Shown: positions 40,689 through 52,537, numbered from the stretch's first letter. The stretch is DNA of 64,000 bases from Ramlibacter pinisoli (GCF_009758015.1 NZ_WSEL01000003.1:124001-188000); one strand, 5' to 3'. Notes: generated by a model from the sequence alone, not told the origin. A program made the numbers and translations.

Positions 40689-41314
40689 GCCTGATCCCGA
40701 AGAAGGGCACCGTCTACGTGGTCGACGACGACGAAGCGGTCCGCGACTCGCTGCAATGGCTGCTCGAAGGCAAAGACTACCGGGTGCGGTGCTTCGAATC
40801 GGCCGAGTCCTTCCTGGCCCGCTACGACCCGCGCGAGGTCGCCTGCCTGATCGTCGACATCCGCATGGCCGGCATGACCGGCCTCGAACTGCAGGATCGG
40901 CTGATCGAGCGCAAGTCGCCGCTGCCCATCGTCTTCATCACCGGCCACGGCGACGTGCCCATGGCCGTGAACACGATGAAGAAGGGCGCGATGGACTTCA
41001 TCCAGAAGCCCTTCAAGGAAGAGGAACTGGTCAGCCTGGTCGAGCGCATGCTCGAACACGCGCGCGGCGCCTTCGCCGAATACCAGAGCGCCGCCAGCCG
41101 CGATGCCCTGCTCTCCAAGCTCACCAGCCGCGAAGCCCAGGTGCTCGAACGCATCGTCGCCGGCCGCCTGAACAAGCAGATCGCCGACGACCTGGGCATC
41201 AGCATCAAGACGGTAGAGGCGCACCGAGCCAACATCATGGAAAAGCTCAACGCCAACACCGTGGCCGACCTGCTCAAGATCGCCCTCGGCCAGGGCAGCG
41301 CCGCCAAGGCCTGA
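40685..41314 (+). CDS. FixJ-family response regulator, partner of the PAS kinase
   Basis: 209 residues. Receiver domain with acidic pocket [11 protein letters not shown], phospho-acceptor D58 in [12 protein letters not shown], Thr in [12 protein letters not shown] and Lys in DFIQKPF; C-terminal LuxR-type helix-turn-helix ([32 protein letters not shown]). The ATG overlaps the kinase stop by four bases, so they form a cognate pair. Targets are unknown; the divergent aceE promoter is an obvious candidate by position. Confidence 0.95.
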   Translation: MSLIPKKGTVYVVDDDEAVRDSLQWLLEGKDYRVRCFESAESFLARYDPREVACLIVDIRMAGMTGLELQDRLIERKSPLPIVFITGHGDVPMAVNTMKKGAMDFIQKPFKEEELVSLVERMLEHARGAFAEYQSAASRDALLSKLTSREAQVLERIVAGRLNKQIADDLGISIKTVEAHRANIMEKLNANTVADLLKIALGQGSAAKA

Positions 41315-41385
41315 TCCCAGTCCAGCATCGGGCGTCGAGCGAGGTCCCGGCGTCCACGGCCGCTGGACGTCCATCCCTACGCCCC

Positions 41386-42237
41386 ATGACCGCACAACTG
41401 ATCGACGGCAACGCGCTGTCCAAGAAGATCCGCGCCGACGTCGCCGGCCGCACCCAGGCGCTGCGCGCCCGTGGCATCCAGCCCGCGCTGGCCATCGTCC
41501 TGGTCGGCAGCGACCCCGCCAGCCAGGTCTACACGCGCCACAAGGTCAACGACAGCACCGAGACCGGCCTGCAGGCCACGCTCGAGACCTACCCGGCCGA
41601 CCTGTCCGAGGAGAAGCTCCTTGCCCGCATCCGGGAACTGAACGCCGACCCCGCCGTGCACGGCATCCTGGTTCAGTTGCCGCTGCCCAAGCACCTGAAC
41701 GCCAGCAAGGTGATCGAGACGATCGCGCCCGCCAAGGACGTCGATGGCTTCCACGTCGCCAGCGCCGGCGCCCTGGTCACGGGCCAGCCGGGCTTCTGGC
41801 CCTGCACCCCGTACGGCTGCATGAAGATGCTCGAAAGCATCGGCTACGACCTGCGCGGCAAGCACGCCGTCGTCATCGGCCGAAGCAACATCGTCGGCAA
41901 GCCGATGGCCCTGATGTTGCTGCAGAAGAACGCGACCGTGACCATCTGCCACAGCGGCACCACCGACCTGAAGGCCCACACGCGGCAGGCCGACGTGGTC
42001 GTGGCGGCGGTGGGCAAGCGCAACGTGCTGACGGCCGACATGGTCAAGCCCGGCGCGGTCGTCATCGACGTCGGCATGAACCGCGACGAGGCCGGCAAGC
42101 TCTGCGGTGATGTCGACTTTGCAGGCGTGCGGGAGGTGGCCGGGTGGATCACGCCGGTGCCCGGCGGAGTCGGCCCCATGACCCGCGCCATGCTGCTGGT
42201 GAATACCCTGGAAGCCGCCGAGCGCGCGGCCGGCTGA
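41386..42237 (+). CDS. folD: Bifunctional methylenetetrahydrofolate dehydrogenase/cyclohydrolase
   Basis: 283 residues. FolD interconverts methylene-, methenyl- and formyl-tetrahydrofolate with NADP. The catalytic region [15 protein letters not shown] with its Lys, the substrate motif [12 protein letters not shown], the Rossmann turn [14 protein letters not shown] and the C-terminal [12 protein letters not shown] signature are all present. Full length. It is 71 bp after the response regulator and probably not functionally linked to it. Confidence 0.97.
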   Translation: MTAQLIDGNALSKKIRADVAGRTQALRARGIQPALAIVLVGSDPASQVYTRHKVNDSTETGLQATLETYPADLSEEKLLARIRELNADPAVHGILVQLPLPKHLNASKVIETIAPAKDVDGFHVASAGALVTGQPGFWPCTPYGCMKMLESIGYDLRGKHAVVIGRSNIVGKPMALMLLQKNATVTICHSGTTDLKAHTRQADVVVAAVGKRNVLTADMVKPGAVVIDVGMNRDEAGKLCGDVDFAGVREVAGWITPVPGGVGPMTRAMLLVNTLEAAERAAG

Positions 42238-42307
42238 ATCGGGGCGATTGGCAACGGCAATCCCGCCGCCCGTTGAAGCGGGGCGGGCTTGCCGCAAAAT
42301 GGGCCTC

Positions 42308-44368
42308 ATGCTCGCTAATCCCCTCCTCGACACCCACGACCTTCCCCTTTTCGACCAGATCCGGCCGGAGCATGTCGCCCCGGCCATGGACGCCCTGCTG
42401 GCGGAAGGCGAGGCCGCGCTCGAGGCGGTGGTCGCACCGGAATTCCCCGCCGACTGGACGGCGCTGGCCGCGCGCCTGGACTGCACGACCGAGCGGCTGA
42501 GCCGGGCGTTCGGCGCCGTCGGCCACCTGAACAGCGTCGCCGACACGCCCGAGTTGCGAGCCGCCTACAACGAGGTGCTGCCCCGTGTCACGGAGTTCTG
42601 GACCCGGCTGGGCGCTGACGAGCGCCTGTATTCCAAGTACAAGGCCATCGACCCGGGCAGTCTCAATCCCGAGCAGCGCCAGGCGCTGAAGAACGCTGTC
42701 CGCAATTTCGTGCTGGGCGGCGCGGAACTGCAGGGGGCCGCCAAGGAGCGCTTCGCGGCCATCCAGGAGCGCCAGGCCGAGGTGGCGCAGAAGTTCAGCG
42801 AGAACGCGCTCGACGCCACCGATGCCTTCGCCTACTACGCATCGCGCGAGGAACTGGCCGGCGTGCCCGAGGACACGGTGCAGGCCGCCCGCGCCGCGGC
42901 CGAGGCCGAGGGCAAGGACGGACACAAGATCACGCTGAAGATGCCCAGCTACCTGCCGGTGATGCAGTTCGCGCACGACCGCGGGCTGCGCGAGCGGGTC
43001 TACCGCGCCTATGTCACCCGCGCAAGCGAGCAGTCGCCGGAGGAGTTCCGCCAGTTCGACAACAGCGACCTGATCCGCGAGATCCTGGCGCTGCGCCAGG
43101 AAGAGGCGAAGCTCCTCGGCTACCCCAATTTCGGCGAGGTGTCGGTCGTGCCCAAGATGGCCGAATCGCCCGACCAGGTGATCGGCTTCCTGCGCGAGCT
43201 GGCCGCCAAGGCCCGGCCCTTCGCCGAGAAGGACGTGGCCGACATGCGCGCGTTCGCGGCCGACAGGCTGGGGCTGCGCGATCCGCAGGCCTGGGACTGG
43301 AGCTACATCGCCGAGAAGCTGAAGGAGGAGCGCTATGCCTTCAGCGAACAGGAGGTCAAGCAGTACTTCACCGCGCCCAAGGTGCTGGCCGGTCTGTTCA
43401 AGATCGTCGAGACGCTGTTCGAAGTGGTGATCCGGCGCGACCATGCGCCGGTGTGGAACCCCGGCGTGGAGTTCTACCGCATCGAGCGTGAGCGCAAGGA
43501 CGCCGACGCCCATGTCAGCACCGAGCTGGTGGGGCAGTTCTACCTCGATCCCTCGGCCCGCAACGGCAAGCGCGGCGGCGCCTGGATGGACGACGTGCGG
43601 GCGCGCTGGCTGCGCCCCGACGACGGCCGCCTGCAGACGCCCGTGGCCCACCTGGTCTGCAACTTCGCCGACGGGGTGGAGGGAAAACCCCCGTTGCTCA
43701 CGCACGACGACGTCATCACCTTGTTTCACGAGGCTGGCCATGGCCTCCACCACATGCTCACGCGGGTGAACGAGCGCGACGTCTCGGGCATCAGCGGGGT
43801 GGAATGGGACGCCGTGGAGCTTCCCAGCCAGTTCATGGAGAACTTCTGCTGGGAGTGGAGCGTGCTGCGCCACATGACCGCCCACGTCGACACGGGCGAG
43901 CCGCTGCCGCGCGAGCTGTTCGACAAGATGCTGGCAGCCCGCAATTTCCAGAGCGGCCTGGCCACCCTGCGCCAGGTGGAATTCGCCCTGTTCGACATGC
44001 TGCTGCACACCGGCCACGACCCCGCCGGCGACTTCATGGCGGTACTGCGCCAGGTGCGCGCCGAAGTGGCCGTGCTGCCCGCACCGGCCTTCAGCCGCAC
44101 CGCCCACACCTTCAGCCACATCTTCGCCGGCGGCTACGCGGCGGGCTATTACAGCTACAAGTGGGCCGAGGTCCTGTCCGCCGACGCCTATGCGGCGTTC
44201 GAGGAGACCGCCGGCGAGGACGGTTCCCCCAGCGTCGAAACCGGGCGAAAATACCGGCAGGCCATCCTCGAGTCCGGCGGCAGCCGGCCGGCCATGGAAT
44301 CGTTCAAGGCGTTCCGTGGCCGCGAGCCCAGCATGGACGCACTGCTGCGGCACCAGGGCATGGCCTGA
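42308..44368 (+). CDS. prlC: M3-family metallopeptidase, oligopeptidase A
   Basis: 686-residue zinc oligopeptidase. The zinc site HEAGH is at residues 474-478 (LFHEAGHGLHHML) with a downstream Glu in GVEWDAVELPSQFMENF. The sequence matches PrlC/OpdA, which degrades short peptides and cleaved signal peptides in the cytoplasm. Start choices are ATG 42299 (MGLMLANP) or ATG 42308 (MLANPLLD); the second matches the family N terminus better. Confidence 0.94.
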   Translation: MLANPLLDTHDLPLFDQIRPEHVAPAMDALLAEGEAALEAVVAPEFPADWTALAARLDCTTERLSRAFGAVGHLNSVADTPELRAAYNEVLPRVTEFWTRLGADERLYSKYKAIDPGSLNPEQRQALKNAVRNFVLGGAELQGAAKERFAAIQERQAEVAQKFSENALDATDAFAYYASREELAGVPEDTVQAARAAAEAEGKDGHKITLKMPSYLPVMQFAHDRGLRERVYRAYVTRASEQSPEEFRQFDNSDLIREILALRQEEAKLLGYPNFGEVSVVPKMAESPDQVIGFLRELAAKARPFAEKDVADMRAFAADRLGLRDPQAWDWSYIAEKLKEERYAFSEQEVKQYFTAPKVLAGLFKIVETLFEVVIRRDHAPVWNPGVEFYRIERERKDADAHVSTELVGQFYLDPSARNGKRGGAWMDDVRARWLRPDDGRLQTPVAHLVCNFADGVEGKPPLLTHDDVITLFHEAGHGLHHMLTRVNERDVSGISGVEWDAVELPSQFMENFCWEWSVLRHMTAHVDTGEPLPRELFDKMLAARNFQSGLATLRQVEFALFDMLLHTGHDPAGDFMAVLRQVRAEVAVLPAPAFSRTAHTFSHIFAGGYAAGYYSYKWAEVLSADAYAAFEETAGEDGSPSVETGRKYRQAILESGGSRPAMESFKAFRGREPSMDALLRHQGMA

Positions 44369-44404
44369 CGGAGCTTTTTCCAGACGCGTACCGAAGACGG
44401 AGCC

Positions 44405-45046
44405 ATGCCACACCAACGCCCCCTTTCGACACGCCGCCTTGCGGCCGCCCTCGCACTCGTCGCCCTGGCCTGCTCGGCCGGCGCCCAGCAGGTCTATCGC
44501 ATCGTCGGTGCGGACGGGAAGGTGACCTTCTCCGACCAGCCGCCCCCCGATTCGAAGGCGAAGGCGGTGCCAACGGCGTCGGCCGGCGGATCGGGAGCGG
44601 TGGGCCTGCCGTTCGAGCTGCGCCAGGTGGCCAGCAAGTATCCCGTCACGCTCTACACCGGCCCCGAGTGCGCGCCTTGCGGCTCCGGCCGCGCCTACCT
44701 GTCGTCGCGCGGCGTGCCCTTCACCGAGAAGACGGTCAGCACGAACGAGGACATCCAGGCCCTGCAGCGCCTGTCCGGCGCGGCGACGCTGCCGCTGCTC
44801 ACCATCGGTGGCCAGCAGCTCAATGGCTACTCCGAGCCGGAGTGGACCCAGTTCCTGAATGCGGCCGGCTATCCCGGCTCGTCGCAGTTGCCGGCCAGCT
44901 ACCGCCCCCCCGCGGCCACCCCGCTGGTCGCGGCGGCCGCGCCCCGCCCGGCGGCGCCGCCGACGGCACCCAGCGCGCAGCAGGTGCCCACGCCCGCAGC
45001 GCCCGCCGCCACCGCAGGCAGCAACCCGGCCGGCATCCAGTTCTAG
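44405..45046 (+). CDS. Secreted glutaredoxin-like protein with DUF4124 segment
   Basis: 213 residues. A signal peptide ([19 protein letters not shown]) is followed by a DUF4124-type segment ([19 protein letters not shown]), a glutaredoxin/thioredoxin-like domain with redox motif CAPC ([17 protein letters not shown]) and [18 protein letters not shown] for the cis-Pro region, then a Pro/Ala-rich tail. It probably acts on thiols in the periplasm. A GGAG ribosome-binding site precedes the ATG. Its TAG overlaps the convergent rpiA stop (CTAG). Confidence 0.85.
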   Translation: MPHQRPLSTRRLAAALALVALACSAGAQQVYRIVGADGKVTFSDQPPPDSKAKAVPTASAGGSGAVGLPFELRQVASKYPVTLYTGPECAPCGSGRAYLSSRGVPFTEKTVSTNEDIQALQRLSGAATLPLLTIGGQQLNGYSEPEWTQFLNAAGYPGSSQLPASYRPPAATPLVAAAAPRPAAPPTAPSAQQVPTPAAPAATAGSNPAGIQF

Positions 45047-45714
45047 AAATCGAGCTGCCGCACGCCGGCAGCCGTGCCCAGCAGGCACACCGCCGCCTTC
45101 TGGTGGGCGAACACGCCCACGGTCACGACGCCCGGCCATTGGTTCACCTCGGACTCGAACGCCAGCGGGTCGGCGATGCGCAGGCCGGCGACATCCAGGA
45201 TGTGCTGGCCGTTGTCGGTGACCAGCGGCGCTCCATCCTTGATCCGCAAGCGGGCCTGGCCGCCCTTGGCCGCGAACAGCCGGGTGATGCGCGCCGCGGC
45301 CATCGGGATCACCTCCACCGGGACCGGGAACGCGCCCAGCGCCTGCACCAGCTTGGACTCGTCCGCGATGCACACGAAGCGGCGCGACTGCGCGGCCACG
45401 ATCTTCTCGCGCGTGAGGGCGGCGCCGCCGCCCTTGATCATGTGGCCGCGCGGATCGATCTCGTCTGCGCCATCGATGTAGACCGCCAGCTCGCCGACCT
45501 CGTTGGCGTCGAAGACCGGGATCCCCAGCGCCCGCAGGCGTTCGGTGGATGCCACCGAGCTGGACACCGCGCCCGGAATGCGGTCCTTCATCGCCGCCAG
45601 CGCGTCGATGAACTTGTTGACGGTGGAGCCGGTCCCGACACCGACGATTTCGCCGGGCACCACGTGTTTGAGCGCCGCCTGGCCAACCAGGGCCTTCAGT
45701 TCATCCTGTGTCAC
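45043..45714 (-). CDS. rpiA: Ribose-5-phosphate isomerase A
   Basis: 223 residues. RpiA interconverts ribose-5-phosphate and ribulose-5-phosphate. Signature segments are [16 protein letters not shown] (phosphate loop), [22 protein letters not shown] (active site with Asp and Lys) and [11 protein letters not shown]. The start is GTG at 45714. It is convergent with the glutaredoxin-like gene, sharing a CTAG with overlapping stop codons, and divergent from pyrD 41 bp away. Confidence 0.97.
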   Translation of the reverse strand: MTQDELKALVGQAALKHVVPGEIVGVGTGSTVNKFIDALAAMKDRIPGAVSSSVASTERLRALGIPVFDANEVGELAVYIDGADEIDPRGHMIKGGGAALTREKIVAAQSRRFVCIADESKLVQALGAFPVPVEVIPMAAARITRLFAAKGGQARLRIKDGAPLVTDNGQHILDVAGLRIADPLAFESEVNQWPGVVTVGVFAHQKAAVCLLGTAAGVRQLDF

Positions 45715-45755
45715 GCGACAATCTCCCGGCTGGTTTGCATCGCGACGAATTATCC

Positions 45756-46802
45756 ATGCCCCTCCTCCCCTACGGCCTCGCCCGCCCCTTCCTCTTCGGC
45801 CTCGATCCCGAGACCGCGCACGACCTCACGCTGGAATCCCTGGCCCGGCTGCAGGGCACGCCCCTGGCCTGGACCTGGTGCTCTGCCCTGGTGGACGACC
45901 CGATCGAGCTGGCCGGGCTGCGCTTTCCCAACCGGGTGGGCCTGGCGGCCGGCCTGGACAAGAACGCCCGCTGCATCGACGGCCTGGGCGCGATGGGCTT
46001 CGGCTTCGTCGAGGTAGGCACGGTCACGCCCAAGGCGCAGCCGGGCAATCCCAAGCCGCGCATGTTCCGCCTGCCGCAGGCGAACGCGCTGATCAACCGG
46101 CTGGGCTTCAACAACGACGGCCTGGATGCCTTCGTGGCCAACGTCCAGCGCTCGTCGTTCCGGCGCCAGGGACGCATCCTGGGCCTGAACATCGGCAAGA
46201 ACGCGGCCACGCCCATCGAGCGCGCCACCGACGACTACCTGACGGGTCTGGCCGGCGTGTACCCGCATGCCGACTACGTGACGGTGAACATCTCCAGCCC
46301 CAACACGAAGAACCTGCGCGCGTTGCAGTCCGACGAGGCGCTCGACGGCCTGCTGGGTGCCATCGGCCAGCGCCGCGAGTCGCTGGCGCGCGAGCATGGC
46401 CGCCGCGTGCCGGTGTTCGTGAAGATCGCCCCGGACCTCGACGAGGCGCAGGTCGACGTGATCGCGGCGACCCTGCAGCGCCACGGCATGGACGGTGTGA
46501 TCGCCACCAACACCACCATCGCCCGCGACGCGGTCGTCGGGATGCGGCATGGCGAGGAAATCGGCGGCCTGAGCGGCGCCCCCGTGCTGGCGGCGAGCAA
46601 CCGCGTGATCGCGCAGTTGCGCGCGCGTCTGGGCCGCGCTTTCCCCATCATCGGTGTCGGCGGCATCCTCAGTGCCGAGGACGCGGTGGCCAAGGTGCGC
46701 GCCGGCGCCGACGTGGTACAGATCTACACCGGCCTGATCTACAAGGGCCCGGCACTGGTCGGCCAAGTCGCGCGGGCGCTGAAGGACCAGGCCCGTCGCT
46801 AG
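45756..46802 (+). CDS. pyrD: Dihydroorotate dehydrogenase (quinone), class 2
   Basis: 348 residues. A membrane-associated FMN enzyme of pyrimidine synthesis. The N-terminal helical extension ([20 protein letters not shown]) marks class 2; FMN and catalytic motifs include [32 protein letters not shown] with the catalytic Ser, and [22 protein letters not shown]. The stop overlaps that of the convergent FAD oxidoreductase (CTAG). Confidence 0.97.
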   Translation: MPLLPYGLARPFLFGLDPETAHDLTLESLARLQGTPLAWTWCSALVDDPIELAGLRFPNRVGLAAGLDKNARCIDGLGAMGFGFVEVGTVTPKAQPGNPKPRMFRLPQANALINRLGFNNDGLDAFVANVQRSSFRRQGRILGLNIGKNAATPIERATDDYLTGLAGVYPHADYVTVNISSPNTKNLRALQSDEALDGLLGAIGQRRESLAREHGRRVPVFVKIAPDLDEAQVDVIAATLQRHGMDGVIATNTTIARDAVVGMRHGEEIGGLSGAPVLAASNRVIAQLRARLGRAFPIIGVGGILSAEDAVAKVRAGADVVQIYTGLIYKGPALVGQVARALKDQARR

Positions 46803-47917
46803 GCAGCGAGCCGGGCCAGCACGTCCTCGGCCACGGCCATGGCGCTGGTGAGCCCCGGCGACTCGATGCCGAACAGGTTCACCAGCCCCGGCACGCCGTG
46901 CACGGCCGGGCCATCGATGCGGAAGTCGGCCGCCGGCTCATGGGGCCCGTGGATCTTGGGGCGCACCCCGCTGTAGCTCGGTTGCAGGCTGCCATCGGGC
47001 AGGCCGGGCCAGTAGCGCCGGACCTCGGCATAGAACCCGTCGGCCCGCGCGGGATCGACCTGGTAGTCGATGTCCTCGGGCCGCTGCACGTCGAGCCACT
47101 CGATGTCGGGACCGAACTTGGCCTGCCCCCCCAGGTCGATGGTCAGGTGCGTGCCCAGGTGGGCGTCAGCCGGTGCGGGATAGATCAGCCGGCTGAATGG
47201 CGCCTTGCCCGACAGCGCGTAGTAGTTGCCCTTGGCGAACCATTCGCGCGGGACGTGCCGCTCGTCCAGCCCATCGAAGCGCCGCGCCAGTGCGCAGGCG
47301 TGGAGCGAGGCGGCGTTGACGACGATGTCCGCAGCCAGCTCGCTGCCGTCGGCCAGCCGCACCACGTGCGGTTCGCCGGCTCCCCGGGCCAGACGCACGC
47401 CGTCAACCGCCGACTCGAAGGCCACCATGCCGCCGGCGCGCTCCAGGTCGCCCTGCAACGCCAGCATGAAGCCATGGCTGTCGACGATGCCCGTGCTGGG
47501 CGAGTGCAGTGCGGCGATGCAGCGCAGCGCCGGCTCGAGTGCGCGGGCCTGGTCGCCGTCGAGCCACTCGACGGGCACCCCGTTGGCGGCCGCACGCTCC
47601 TGCAGGCGGCGCAAGGCCGCGACCTCGCCTTCGTCGTTGGCGACGGTCAGCTTGCCGCAGCGGCGGTGCTCGACGCCGTGGCTGGCGCACAGCGCATACA
47701 GCAGTTCCTTGCCGCGCACGCACAGCCTGGCCTTGAGCGAGCCCGGCGCGTAGTACAGGCCGGCGTGGATCACCTCGCTGTTGCGCGAACTCACGCCCTG
47801 GCCGATGCCGGACTGGCCCTCGGCCACGATGGTCTCCCGGCCGGCCTGCGCCAGTGCCCGTGCCACCGCCAGGCCAACCACACCGGCCCCCACCACCACG
47901 GCATCGACGCGGTCCAT
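46799..47917 (-). CDS. FAD-dependent oxidoreductase, LhgO/DadA-like
   Basis: 372 residues. The N-terminal FAD dinucleotide fold [17 protein letters not shown] is followed by [21 protein letters not shown], a segment typical of L-2-hydroxyglutarate oxidase relatives, and ends with [20 protein letters not shown]. It probably oxidises a small 2-hydroxy or amino acid and passes electrons to quinone or oxygen; the substrate is not certain. It is convergent with pyrD; a tRNA and its terminator lie upstream. Confidence 0.87.
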   Translation of the reverse strand: MDRVDAVVVGAGVVGLAVARALAQAGRETIVAEGQSGIGQGVSSRNSEVIHAGLYYAPGSLKARLCVRGKELLYALCASHGVEHRRCGKLTVANDEGEVAALRRLQERAAANGVPVEWLDGDQARALEPALRCIAALHSPSTGIVDSHGFMLALQGDLERAGGMVAFESAVDGVRLARGAGEPHVVRLADGSELAADIVVNAASLHACALARRFDGLDERHVPREWFAKGNYYALSGKAPFSRLIYPAPADAHLGTHLTIDLGGQAKFGPDIEWLDVQRPEDIDYQVDPARADGFYAEVRRYWPGLPDGSLQPSYSGVRPKIHGPHEPAADFRIDGPAVHGVPGLVNLFGIESPGLTSAMAVAEDVLARLAA

Positions 47918-48033
47918 CAGTGGACAGCCGCCCACGGGGCGGCGAGATACGAACGGCTCATGGGCGGATTGTGGAACAGACGCAGCACTCCGCCGCGATC
48001 GGGCGGAGCCTGGCAATCAAAGGCCCGGAAAGC

Positions 48034-48058
48034 AAAAAACGGCACCCGAGGGTGCCGT
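48034..48058 (-). terminator. Rho-independent terminator of tRNA-Val
   Basis: ACGGCACC and GGTGCCGT form an 8-bp stem with a CGAG loop (48039-48058). On the minus strand it is followed by a run of six T (48034-48039), 13 bases after the tRNA 3' end. Confidence 0.88.
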
Positions 48059-48071
48059 TTCGCTGGGAATC

Positions 48072-48146
48072 TGGTGGGTGATGCAGGGTTTGAACCTGCG
48101 ACCCCTGCCGTGTGAAGGCAGTGCTCTACCGCTGAGCTAATCACCC
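48072..48146 (-). tRNA. tRNA-Val (anticodon CAC)
   Basis: A 75-base cloverleaf including an encoded CCA end. The acceptor arms GGGTGAT and ATCACCC pair, the D arm is GCTC-GAGC, the anticodon stem CTGCC-GGCAG encloses TTCACAC (anticodon CAC, reading GUG), and the T arm is GCAGG-TTCAAAC-CCTGC. It lies 41 bp after dnaQ on the same strand and is followed by a strong terminator. Confidence 0.95.
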
Positions 48147-48187
48147 TTTGCAAACGAGCCGCGGGCTCGCTGCAGAACAGCCCATGA

Positions 48188-48916
48188 TTATGCCACAGGA
48201 ACAGGCCCATCCTGCCGCGTCTGGATGCGCCACAACGTCTTGCCGCCGCTGGCCTTGTCCAACTGGAGCAGCACCTCCTCGTGCGCGGCCGACTCCTGGT
48301 CGCTGGCCAGCAGCACGGGCAGCGTGAACTGGCGCAGGTCGACGCGGGTCTGGATGCCGGCTGCCGCCTCCGTCGGGGCGACGTCGATCAGCAGCGCCTC
48401 CTGGCCACGCGTCATGTTGATGTAGACGTCGGCCAGCAGTTCCGCGTCGAGCAACGCGCCGTGCAGCGTGCGGCCCGAGTTGTCGACCTCCAGGCGGTCG
48501 CACAGGGCGTCGAGGCTGTTGCGCTTGCCGGGGAACAGCTCCTTGGCCATGGCCAGCGAATCGGTCACGCGGTCCACCACCGTGCGCAGCGGCGGCCGGC
48601 CCAGCAGCTCCAGCTCCTTGTTCAGGAAGCTGACGTCGAAGGCGGCGTTGTGGATGATCAACTCCGCGCCCTGCAGGTACTCCAGCAATTCGTCGGCGAC
48701 GGCCCCGAACTTCGGCTTGTCGCGCAGGAACTCATTGCTGATGCCGTGGACCTTCAGGGCATCCTCGTGGCTGTCCCGCTCCGGATTCAGGTACCAGTGC
48801 TTGTTGTTGCCGGTCAGCTTGCGCGCCATGAGTTCGACGCAGCCGATCTCGATGATGCGGTCGCCGGCTTCGGCCGACAGGCCCGTGGTTTCGGTGTCGA
48901 GGACGATCTGGCGCAT
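48188..48916 (-). CDS. dnaQ: DNA polymerase III epsilon subunit (3'-5' proofreading exonuclease)
   Basis: 242 residues. DEDDh exonuclease motifs are present: ExoI VLDTETTGL, ExoII IIHNAAFDVSFLN and ExoIII with His in GALLDAELLADVY. The C-terminal part should bind the alpha subunit. The start MRQIVLDTETTG at 48916 is chosen for its match to DnaQ; an upstream in-frame ATG exists at 48955. It lies 110 bp after fdx of the isc operon, probably under separate control. Confidence 0.95.
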   Translation of the reverse strand: MRQIVLDTETTGLSAEAGDRIIEIGCVELMARKLTGNNKHWYLNPERDSHEDALKVHGISNEFLRDKPKFGAVADELLEYLQGAELIIHNAAFDVSFLNKELELLGRPPLRTVVDRVTDSLAMAKELFPGKRNSLDALCDRLEVDNSGRTLHGALLDAELLADVYINMTRGQEALLIDVAPTEAAAGIQTRVDLRQFTLPVLLASDQESAAHEEVLLQLDKASGGKTLWRIQTRQDGPVPVA

Positions 48917-49026
48917 GGCCGCGATTATGCTGGCGCGCTCATCCATTGCGCGACGGAACGGTGACCGATCCGCCGGAACAGTGGCGTTGGTCACGCGGGC
49001 GATCGCCTGGTCGCCCGCCCTGGCCG

Positions 49027-49365
49027 CTAGTGGATTTCCTTGGCGTGGTTGATCGAGTACTTGGGGATCTCGACCACCAGGTCCTTCTGCGCCAGGATCG
49101 CCTGGCAGGACAGCCGCGAGTTGGGCTCCAGCCCCCAGGCGCGATCAAGAAGGTCTTCCTCGCCCTCCTCCATCTCGTTCAAGGAAGCGAAGCCTTCCCG
49201 CACGATGACGTGGCAGGTGGTGCACGCGCAGCTCATGTCGCAGGCGTGCTCTATCTTGATGCCGTGGTCCAGGAGCGCCTCGCAGATCGAGGTACCGGCC
49301 GGCGCCTCCACCTGTGCGCCTTGCGGACAATACTCGGGGTGCGGCAGGATGCGGATGACGGTCAT
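49027..49365 (-). CDS. fdx: ISC-type [2Fe-2S] ferredoxin
   Basis: 112 residues. Cluster cysteines follow the adrenodoxin-type pattern: CDMSCACTTC gives three, with the fourth in SRLSCQAI. It supplies electrons for Fe-S cluster assembly with IscS and IscU. It is the last gene of the isc operon, 2 bp after hscA. No iscX-like gene follows before dnaQ. Confidence 0.96.
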   Translation of the reverse strand: MTVIRILPHPEYCPQGAQVEAPAGTSICEALLDHGIKIEHACDMSCACTTCHVIVREGFASLNEMEEGEEDLLDRAWGLEPNSRLSCQAILAQKDLVVEIPKYSINHAKEIH

Positions 49366-49367
49366 GC

Positions 49368-51227
<1,860 letters not shown>

Positions 51228-51266
51228 CAGTGCACCGGTGGAAGGAAGGAAACGCTCGTCATGCCG

Positions 51267-51785
51267 CTATTGTCCCAGCTGGTCGAAGCGCGCCTCGACG
51301 TCATGGGCAAAGCGCTCGACGAACATCAGCGCCCTCACCTGCTGCGCCGCGGCCGCCGCATCCTGCTGCTGGTCGAGCAGGCGCTCGATGTCACCCACGA
51401 TGCGTGCCCGCGCCACCCCCAGCGTGGCCTCCAGCGCGTCCAGCTCGTCCTCGCCCGAGGCCTCCTCGAGCGCCTCGCGCCACTCCATCTGCTCCATGAG
51501 GAAGTGGGGCGGCATGGCCGTGTTCCGTTCGGCATTGATGGGCGAACCACGCAGTTCGCACAGGTAGGCGGCCCGGCGCAACGGGTCCTTCAGGCGCTGG
51601 TAGGCCTCGTTGATGCGCACCGACCACTGCATGGCGATGCGCTGCGCCGCCGGGCCCTGGGCCGAGAACTTGTCGGGGTGTGCTTCGCGCTGCAGTTCCT
51701 TCCAGCGCGCGTCGACGGCGGCTCGATCCTGCGCAAACCGTTCGGGCAGGCCGAACAGCTCGAAATCACTGGACTGCAGGTTCAC
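51267..51785 (-). CDS. hscB: J-domain co-chaperone HscB
   Basis: 172 residues. An N-terminal J domain with the HPD motif (REAHPDKF) and a C-terminal helical bundle (PHFLMEQMEWREALEEA) that binds IscU. It stimulates the HscA ATPase. The start is GTG at 51785 (VNLQSSDFELFGLP). Located between iscA and hscA. Confidence 0.95.
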   Translation of the reverse strand: MNLQSSDFELFGLPERFAQDRAAVDARWKELQREAHPDKFSAQGPAAQRIAMQWSVRINEAYQRLKDPLRRAAYLCELRGSPINAERNTAMPPHFLMEQMEWREALEEASGEDELDALEATLGVARARIVGDIERLLDQQQDAAAAAQQVRALMFVERFAHDVEARFDQLGQ

Positions 51786-51806
51786 CCGGGCCTGGAAAGC
51801 AAGCGA

Positions 51807-52130
51807 TCAGACCCGGAACGACTCGCCGCAGCCGCAGCGATCGCGCTCGTTCGGGTTGTTGAACCGGAACCCCTCGTTCAGCCCCTCGCGCACGAAGTCG
51901 AGTTGCGTGCCGTCGATGTAGGCCAGGCTCTTGGGATCGATCAGGATCTTGATGCCCTGGTTCTCGAACACCAGGTCTTCCGGGGCCGCCTCGTCCACGT
52001 ACTCGAGCTTGTAGGCCAGGCCCGAGCAGCCGGTGGTCTTCACCCCCAGCCGCACGCCGAGCCCCTTGCCCCGCTTGGTGAGATAGCGCTGGACATGGCG
52101 GGCCGCCGCTTCCGTCAACGTGACTGCCAT
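51807..52130 (-). CDS. iscA: A-type Fe-S carrier protein IscA
   Basis: 107 residues. The three conserved cysteines are in [14 protein letters not shown] and [11 protein letters not shown]. IscA carries or inserts clusters, mainly [4Fe-4S], into target proteins. The start [13 protein letters not shown] lies 5 bp after iscU. Full length for the family. Confidence 0.97.
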   Translation of the reverse strand: MAVTLTEAAARHVQRYLTKRGKGLGVRLGVKTTGCSGLAYKLEYVDEAAPEDLVFENQGIKILIDPKSLAYIDGTQLDFVREGLNEGFRFNNPNERDRCGCGESFRV

Positions 52131-52135
52131 GTCGG

Positions 52136-52522
52136 TCAATGGGCGTGCTTTTTCTTGTAGTCCTCGACGGCAGCCTTGATGGCGTCCTCGGCGAGGATGG
52201 AGCAGTGGATCTTCACCGGCGGCAGGGCCAGTTCCTCGGCGATCTGGCTGTTCTTCAGCTGCGCGGCCTGGTCGAGCGTCTTGCCCTTGACCCATTCGGT
52301 CACCAGCGAACTGGACGCGATGGCCGAGCCACAGCCATAGGTCTTGAAGCGCGCGTCCTCGATGACGCCGGTCTGCGGGTTGACCTTGATCTGCAGCTTC
52401 ATGACGTCGCCGCAGGCCGGGGCGCCCACCATGCCGGTGCCGATGCTCTCGTCACCCTTGTCGAACGAACCCACGTTGCGCGGGTTCTCATAGTGGTCAA
52501 CGACCTTGTCTGAATAAGCCAT
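52136..52522 (-). CDS. iscU: Fe-S cluster scaffold protein IscU
   Basis: 128 residues. Cluster ligands are in [25 protein letters not shown] and [12 protein letters not shown], and the HscA-recognition motif LPPVK is present. IscU assembles [2Fe-2S] clusters with sulphur from IscS. It is 15 bp after iscS. Confidence 0.98.
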   Translation of the reverse strand: MAYSDKVVDHYENPRNVGSFDKGDESIGTGMVGAPACGDVMKLQIKVNPQTGVIEDARFKTYGCGSAIASSSLVTEWVKGKTLDQAAQLKNSQIAEELALPPVKIHCSILAEDAIKAAVEDYKKKHAH

Positions 52523-52537
52523 ACGTACCTCTGTCTG

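Noticed and set aside
42149..45373. A >1,000-codon minus-strand open frame opposite prlC
   Set aside because: Composition is repetitive His/Gln/Gly/Ala, with no domain; prlC is clearly the real gene.
48917..49026. A missed iscX gene between fdx and dnaQ
   Set aside because: The gap is too short for a ~66-residue protein and holds no acidic IscX-like frame.
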